A stretch of 18,756 bases of DNA, from positions 17,849 to 36,604 of the forward strand of contig CAJTPF010000008.1 of assembly GCA_910578175.1 (NCBI GenBank), written 5' to 3'. This document shows positions 15,311-18,756 of this stretch, one piece after another (positions within the stretch are counted from its first letter, which is position 1; each line of letters begins with the position of its first letter). The position numbers were made by a program, and so were the translations under genes. A model generated the notes under the pieces. That model was not told the DNA's origin, did not search any database, and was given only the letters and a program-made list of their open reading frames with translations. Source of the DNA: an uncultured Lachnospiraceae bacterium (lineage in GTDB: Bacteria > Bacillota > Clostridia > Lachnospirales > Lachnospiraceae).

Positions 15311-15541
15311 ATGAAAGAATTAGTCGAAATACTTGCAAAAGCACTAGTTGATTCACCGGAAGAAGTTGTGGTAACAGAACATGAAGACGAAAAGGGAACG
15401 GTAATTGAACTGAAAGTTGCCTCATCGGATATGGGAAAGGTTATCGGAAAACAGGGAAGAATAGCAAAAGCCATTCGCTCTGTTGTTAAAGCAGCGGCTT
15501 TTCGGGAAAACAAAAAAGTTATTGTTGAGATAGTACAGTAA
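15311..15541 (+). CDS. khpA: KH-domain RNA-binding protein KhpA (YlqC)
   Basis: KhpA is a single KH-domain protein that in Gram-positive bacteria pairs with KhpB (EloR/Jag) to bind small RNAs and messages and to influence cell elongation. The 76-residue protein carries the RNA-binding GxxG loop in VIGKQGRIAKAIRSVV. The start at 15311 follows GGAGGTGA (15299-15306). A longer in-frame start at 15272 overlaps rpsP and adds 13 residues not seen in the family. It sits between rpsP and rimM as in many Firmicutes. Confidence 0.95.
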   Translation: MKELVEILAKALVDSPEEVVVTEHEDEKGTVIELKVASSDMGKVIGKQGRIAKAIRSVVKAAAFRENKKVIVEIVQ

Positions 15542-15552
15542 GAACAGAACAG

Positions 15553-15591
15553 GCTACTGCAAAACCCAGGGTTTTGTGGTAGCTTATTTTA
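15553..15591 (+). terminator. Hairpin with T-rich tail between khpA and rimM
   Basis: Bases 15553-15567 (GCTACTGCAAAACCC) pair with 15569-15583 (GGGTTTTGTGGTAGC), 15 positions including two G-U pairs; the inner pair must open to form a CAG-type loop. It is followed by TTATTTTATA. It looks like a partial terminator inside the operon, which would lower rimM and trmD relative to the ribosomal protein gene. Confidence 0.6.
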
Positions 15592-15624
15592 TAGAAAGAA
15601 TTTGAAGGCAGAACGGAGGAAACT

Positions 15625-16179
15625 ATGGAAGATATGTTACGAGTCGGAGTGATTTCATCCACCCACGGGTTGAAAGGTGAAGTCAAGGTATTTCCCACCA
15701 CGGACGACGTTTCAAGATTCAGCAGTCTGAAAAAGGTTTTTATAGAGACCAATCCTAACAACAGGACAGGCAAAGCCGGAACGGAAATTCAGGAAATGGA
15801 GGTGGAAGGCGTAAAATATTTTAAACAGTTTGCCATTGTAAAATTTAAGGGTATCGATCGTATTGAGGCAGTGGAAAAATATAAAGGCAAAGATTTGCTG
15901 ATCCGTCGGGAGGATGCAGTTCCGTTGGAAGAAAACGAGTATTTTATTACGGATCTGATCGGTTTAACGGTTATCAATGAGGCAGACGGAACGGAAATCG
16001 GGACACTGGTGGATGTGATCCAGACCGGCGCCAATGATGTTTATCAGATCAGGACACTGCCGGGAATCACAAAAAACCAGCAGCTGTTACTGCCTGCCAT
16101 CAAGCAGTGCGTGATAGAAGTGGATATCGAAAACAGGGTGATGAAAGTGCAGATCATGAAAGGATTATTGGATTTATGA
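15625..16179 (+). CDS. rimM: Ribosome maturation factor RimM
   Basis: RimM binds the 30S subunit near protein uS19 and helps the head of the subunit to assemble. The 184-residue protein has the N-terminal barrel with LRVGVISSTHGLKGEVKVFP and a C-terminal PRC-barrel domain (about 105-180) with YFITDLIGLTV and VIQTGANDVYQI. The start follows CGGAGGAAA (15615-15623). The 3' end overlaps the trmD start in an ATGA arrangement (16176-16179), a sign of translational coupling. Length and motifs are typical. Confidence 0.95.
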   Translation: MEDMLRVGVISSTHGLKGEVKVFPTTDDVSRFSSLKKVFIETNPNNRTGKAGTEIQEMEVEGVKYFKQFAIVKFKGIDRIEAVEKYKGKDLLIRREDAVPLEENEYFITDLIGLTVINEADGTEIGTLVDVIQTGANDVYQIRTLPGITKNQQLLLPAIKQCVIEVDIENRVMKVQIMKGLLDL

Positions 16180-16868
16180 GATTTCATGTTTTAACATTAT
16201 TTCCGGAAATGGTTTTGGACGGATTGAATACCAGTATCATCGGGCGTGCCATCCAAAGCGGTAAAATCGGATTGGAAGCCGTTAATATCCGGGATTTTGC
16301 CACGAATAAACATATGAAAGTAGACGATTATCCCTATGGCGGCGGAGCCGGTATGGTGATGCAGGCGGAGCCGGTCTATCTGGCTTATCAGTCTGTAGCG
16401 GAACGGATATCTGTTATAGCTGAAACCTCAAAAAAACCAAGGGTAGTCTATTTAACGCCTCAGGGAAGTGTCTTTAACCAGCGTATGGCAGAAGATTTAT
16501 CCAAAGAGGAAGATTTAATATTTTTGTGCGGCCATTATGAAGGGATTGATGAACGGGTACTGGAAATGATTGTGACAGACCATGTTTCCATTGGGGATTA
16601 TGTACTGACCGGCGGGGAATTACCGGCAATGGTAATGATCGATACCATATCCAGACTGGTGGAAGGCGTTCTGCACAATGATGATTCCGCCAGATATGAG
16701 TCTTTTGCGGAAAACCGTCTGGAATATCCCCAGTATACCAGGCCGGAGGAATTTATGGGCAGGAAGGTACCGGAAGTATTGTTGTCTGGAAACCATGCAA
16801 AGATTGCAGAGTGGCGGGAGGAGGAATCTTTAAAGCGGACCAGGGAGCGAAGACCGGATCTGCTTTAG
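16176..16868 (+). CDS. trmD: tRNA (guanine37-N1)-methyltransferase TrmD
   Basis: TrmD uses S-adenosylmethionine to methylate G37 beside the anticodon of tRNAs reading CNN codons, preventing frameshifts. The 230-residue protein begins MRFHVLTLFPEM and shows the trefoil-knot SAM site: VYLTPQGSVFNQ, FLCGHYEGIDERV and SIGDYVLTGGELPAMVMID. YPYGGGAGMVM is also typical. The ATG overlaps the rimM stop (ATGA), and longer in-frame starts inside rimM are rejected because the family begins exactly here. rplS, which nearly always follows trmD in Firmicutes, is not present: base composition drops abruptly right after the stop. Confidence 0.96.
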   Translation: MRFHVLTLFPEMVLDGLNTSIIGRAIQSGKIGLEAVNIRDFATNKHMKVDDYPYGGGAGMVMQAEPVYLAYQSVAERISVIAETSKKPRVVYLTPQGSVFNQRMAEDLSKEEDLIFLCGHYEGIDERVLEMIVTDHVSIGDYVLTGGELPAMVMIDTISRLVEGVLHNDDSARYESFAENRLEYPQYTRPEEFMGRKVPEVLLSGNHAKIAEWREEESLKRTRERRPDLL

Positions 16869-16887
16869 GGCTTTCGTGATATGCTTA

Positions 16888-17150
16888 ATGTCAATTACAG
16901 TTATTGGATTACACCTGGAGACTATTCTATATTTTATTGGTGTAACAGGTATAATATATTTGATGGCAAATCTCTTTTATTATAATTTTTTCTGGAATTA
17001 AATTCCATATAAAAGGATAAACGAAAAAATAAAGACACAAGAGTTCCGGAAGAAATGTTGGAAGAAGCGTTTTTGTGTAAAGCGAACATCAATTTTAGTT
17101 TACCGATGTGGAAAATATTTGAGTTTGGAATGATAAAATCGGGGAGGTAA
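16888..17150 (+). pseudogene. Possible remnant of a small membrane protein gene
   Basis: Bases 16888-17001 encode a 37-residue frame with a membrane-like helix (TILYFIGVTGIIYLMANLFYY) that stops early at TAA. Reading on in the same frame gives a charged stretch (IPYKRINEKIKTQEFRKK). A second frame then runs to 17150 and includes VPEEMLEEAFLCKANINFSL. Neither piece has a ribosome site. The simplest view is one membrane protein gene broken by a stop and a frameshift, but chance frames in AT-rich DNA cannot be excluded. Confidence 0.25.
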
Positions 17151-17153
17151 AAA

Positions 17154-17570
17154 ATGAGAATCAGAAAAAAGAGATTATACATGACAATGGCTGTATTCGG
17201 AATTATAGTATTAATTGTTGTTTTATTTAATGTATATCAGATAAAGAGAATAGAAAAAAAATATTTTCATATTAAGTACGATGACGTATTAAATATTAAG
17301 ATAAATTCAGAAGAATTAACAGATGAAGATTTAAAAAAGAATATTATTATTGCATATAATGATTTGAAAGATGTAGATATAGATTCAGACGGGCAAATAG
17401 GAACACCGGATTGTAATATATATATTTGTTTGAAAAATGGTGTAGAGATATCAATTGATGAATATATTACGGTATATGTGTACCTGAAACAAAAAACATA
17501 TTGTTTTAATGCTAAAAATCAATTTCTTAAAAATTTAATGAAGGATTATATCAAGAGAGAAATAGATTAA
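17154..17570 (+). CDS. Small membrane-anchored protein of unknown function
   Basis: This 138-residue protein is not recognised. It starts with basic residues (MRIRKKR) and one membrane helix (about 9-29, MTMAVFGIIVLIVVLFNVYQI), so the remaining 110 residues should lie outside the cell. The outer part has helix-like and strand-like stretches (LTDEDLKKNIIIAYNDL, then NIYICLKNGVEISI and ITVYVYLKQKTYCF). Residues 75-86, DIDSDGQIGTPD, match the spacing of an EF-hand calcium loop. The start has a strong GGGGAGG site (17141-17147). It is 61 bases before the secreted caspase-like gene and probably belongs to the same unit. Composition is AT-rich like its neighbours. Confidence 0.8.
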   Translation: MRIRKKRLYMTMAVFGIIVLIVVLFNVYQIKRIEKKYFHIKYDDVLNIKINSEELTDEDLKKNIIIAYNDLKDVDIDSDGQIGTPDCNIYICLKNGVEISIDEYITVYVYLKQKTYCFNAKNQFLKNLMKDYIKREID

Positions 17571-17631
17571 TTCTTTATGAAAATAATGATTAATATATTT
17601 TTACAAATGAAAGTAATTAGGAGGGAATTAT

Positions 17632-18465
17632 ATGCGAAAGAAAATTACATTTTTAATCCACTTATTTGTTGGAATAAGTTTTTGCTCAGTGAATGTATTA
17701 TGTAATGACAAAGTTAATGTTGGAATTGTTACACCAGGAAATTATAAAGATGAAGGTGGCTGCATATTTGATAACAGAACAACCGTTCAAATGGGTGAGG
17801 AGTTTGCAAATCTTTCATGTAATCTTTATGGTGATACAAATTTATTGTTTCATTATAAAAATGCAAATGCATGGGAAATCGATTTAAAATCTGGTCAAAA
17901 TAATACTAATTTAAATGTTGATGATGTAGATTTGGCAATTTTTTGTGGGCATGGTTTAGCAAAAGGATACGATAAATTTGGCAATTATTATCCACATAAT
18001 AGTTTGCATTTTTATACAAATAATAGTAATAAAGTATTTCACAAGAAAGAAAATGAATCAGGAGCAAATTTAGATGTAATAGAGGCAAATTGGGGAAGTG
18101 GTGCTTCAAAAACAAAATGGGTTGTTGTATATGCCTGTAATTTTCTGAATTCTACAGATGGTTGCTATAAAAGTGTTTTAAATGGAGTTCATCAAGTATT
18201 GGGATTTTCAACCAAAATGTATATTACAAAAGAATGTTCTGGGGTATTTGCTTTTTATTTAAGTCATGGTTTCTCAATTAGAGATAGTTTTTTCTGGAGT
18301 GCAATTGAAGAAATGGGACCGAATATGAATGAGAAGTGTATAGCAACTGTACTGACTGCAAAACAATCTGTAGAAGATACAATTTTTAATTATAGTTCTA
18401 AGCCAAGTCCATGGGGAAGAGGTGGTACATATTATCAGTATGATGCTGTAATTCGATATAAATAA
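17632..18465 (+). CDS. Secreted DUF6345-type caspase-like (clan CD) protein
   Basis: This 277-residue protein has a signal peptide (MRKKITFLIHLFVGISFCSVNVLC), so it is exported. Its body fits the pattern I recall for DUF6345: NANAWEIDL, then a hydrophobic strand ending in GHG (DLAIFCGHG, H107), then NWGSGASKTKWVVVYACNFL with C169, and GVHQVLGFSTKMY. A strand ending in His-Gly and a second strand ending in Cys is the catalytic layout of clan CD cysteine peptidases (caspases, gingipains, clostripain). Peptidase activity is inferred, not shown. AGGAGGG lies just before the ATG. There is no lipobox, so it is probably released or loosely surface-held. Neighbours are two membrane-anchored small proteins. 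No cell-wall anchor is seen. Confidence 0.82.
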   Translation: MRKKITFLIHLFVGISFCSVNVLCNDKVNVGIVTPGNYKDEGGCIFDNRTTVQMGEEFANLSCNLYGDTNLLFHYKNANAWEIDLKSGQNNTNLNVDDVDLAIFCGHGLAKGYDKFGNYYPHNSLHFYTNNSNKVFHKKENESGANLDVIEANWGSGASKTKWVVVYACNFLNSTDGCYKSVLNGVHQVLGFSTKMYITKECSGVFAFYLSHGFSIRDSFFWSAIEEMGPNMNEKCIATVLTAKQSVEDTIFNYSSKPSPWGRGGTYYQYDAVIRYK

Positions 18466-18487
18466 TTTTTAATGGAGAAAATGAATT

Positions 18488-18756
18488 ATGAGAAAAAAAA
18501 TAATAGTAAGTATTTTGATTGTATTAAGTAGTGTAATACTATTTTTTATATTTGGAATATTTTTTTTTAATAATAAAAAAAATTTTTATAGTTTACCTGA
18601 AATAGAATTTCCACAGGCATTAGGAGAAGAATATAGTTTTTCTGTTGTTAATAGCATAAGTGATGAGAAAACAAAAGAAATAAATAATAAAAAAGAAATA
18701 GTAGCTTATGACACTCAAAAATCTAATATAGATATAAACATATTATGCAAAAAATT
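18488..18756 (+). CDS. Membrane-anchored protein, 3' end outside window
   Basis: An open frame runs from ATG 18488 to the window edge (89 codons visible). It begins with MRKK and a long hydrophobic helix (about 5-27, IIVSILIVLSSVILFFIFGIFFF), followed by an Asn/Lys-rich outer part with FPQALGEEYSFSVVNS. A GGAGAA site (18475-18480) lies 7 bases upstream. It starts 22 bases after the caspase-like gene and is probably co-transcribed with it. The region is extremely AT-rich. Family is not recognised and the length is unknown. Confidence 0.72.
   Translation, partial: MRKKIIVSILIVLSSVILFFIFGIFFFNNKKNFYSLPEIEFPQALGEEYSFSVVNSISDEKTKEINNKKEIVAYDTQKSNIDINILCKK

Larger units (their letters stand above)
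16869..18756 (+). other. AT-rich accessory tail replacing the expected rplS region
   Basis: Base composition changes sharply after trmD. As examples counted by eye, the line 16801-16860 has 34 G+C of 60, whereas 17881-17940 has 14 and 18541-18600 has 6. Codon use shifts to A/T endings and AT-rich spacers appear. The stretch contains gene debris, two complete genes and one partial gene, all on the plus strand and all with N-terminal hydrophobic segments. This is typical of acquired DNA. No integrase, transposase, repeat boundary or tRNA is visible inside the window. Confidence 0.7.

Noticed and set aside
16909..16945. TTACACC/GGTGTAA inverted repeat after trmD as a terminator
   Set aside because: Only 7 pairs with a 23-base loop and no T run; too weak in AT-rich DNA.
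17632..17706. Lipoprotein signal in the caspase-like protein
   Set aside because: Neither Cys18 nor Cys24 is preceded by a proper lipobox, so an ordinary signal peptide is more likely.
1..18756. CRISPR array, tRNA/rRNA, insertion sequence, thiamine riboswitch, FapR operator
   Set aside because: No spaced direct repeats, cloverleaf, transposase or terminal repeats were seen; the thi operon leader lies outside the window; no FapR-like site stands before plsX.

Overview
The window reads as chromosomal DNA of a low-to-moderate GC Firmicute, most likely a clostridial gut-type anaerobe of the Lachnospiraceae. The evidence is the gene order plsX-acpP-rnc-smc-ftsY-(ilvA)-ylxM-ffh-rpsP-khpA-rimM-trmD, purine-rich Shine-Dalgarno sites, anaerobic tyrosine-cleaving ThiH, and a small Gly/Cys-rich protein of a kind seen in that group. 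The species cannot be named from sequence alone.

Layout. (1) Positions 1-2162, plus strand: the end of a thiamine operon, thiG (5' end outside the window), thiH and a divergent thiE-like gene. (2) 2152-3623, minus strand: two adjacent helical proteins of unknown function, the first overlapping thiE tail to tail, then a 285-base non-coding stretch with a perfect 14-bp hairpin, then a 78-residue Gly/Cys-rich mini-protein. (3) 3793-11844, plus strand: a housekeeping block for membrane lipid synthesis (plsX, acpP), RNA processing (rnc), chromosome condensation (smc), membrane protein targeting (ftsY) and threonine breakdown (ilvA). (4) 11934-13202: a cytosolic diguanylate cyclase with an intact GGDEF site but a lost RxxD inhibitory site. 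(5) 13221-16868: the signal recognition particle/ribosome operon (ylxM, ffh, rpsP, khpA, rimM, trmD), driven by a near-consensus promoter flanked by two copies of one palindrome. (6) 16869-18756: a sharply AT-rich tail replacing the rplS gene normally expected after trmD. It holds gene debris, a small membrane-anchored protein, a secreted DUF6345-type caspase-like protein with a visible His/Cys pair, and the start of another membrane-anchored protein that runs off the window.

The two halves of the targeting pathway lie close together: FtsY (receptor) and Ffh (SRP GTPase), with YlxM beside Ffh. The most interesting signals are: the twin TGTCAAG-N8-CTTGACA palindromes at the ylxM promoter, which look like a pair of opposed -35 elements and sit directly before a gene encoding a sigma-region-4-like HTH protein; the AT-rich three-gene cassette with the secreted caspase-fold protein; the hairpin just upstream of rnc, a candidate RNase III self-processing site; and the Cys-rich mini-protein with two repeated hydrophobic-CCC modules. 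No tRNA, rRNA, CRISPR array, insertion sequence or riboswitch was recognised.
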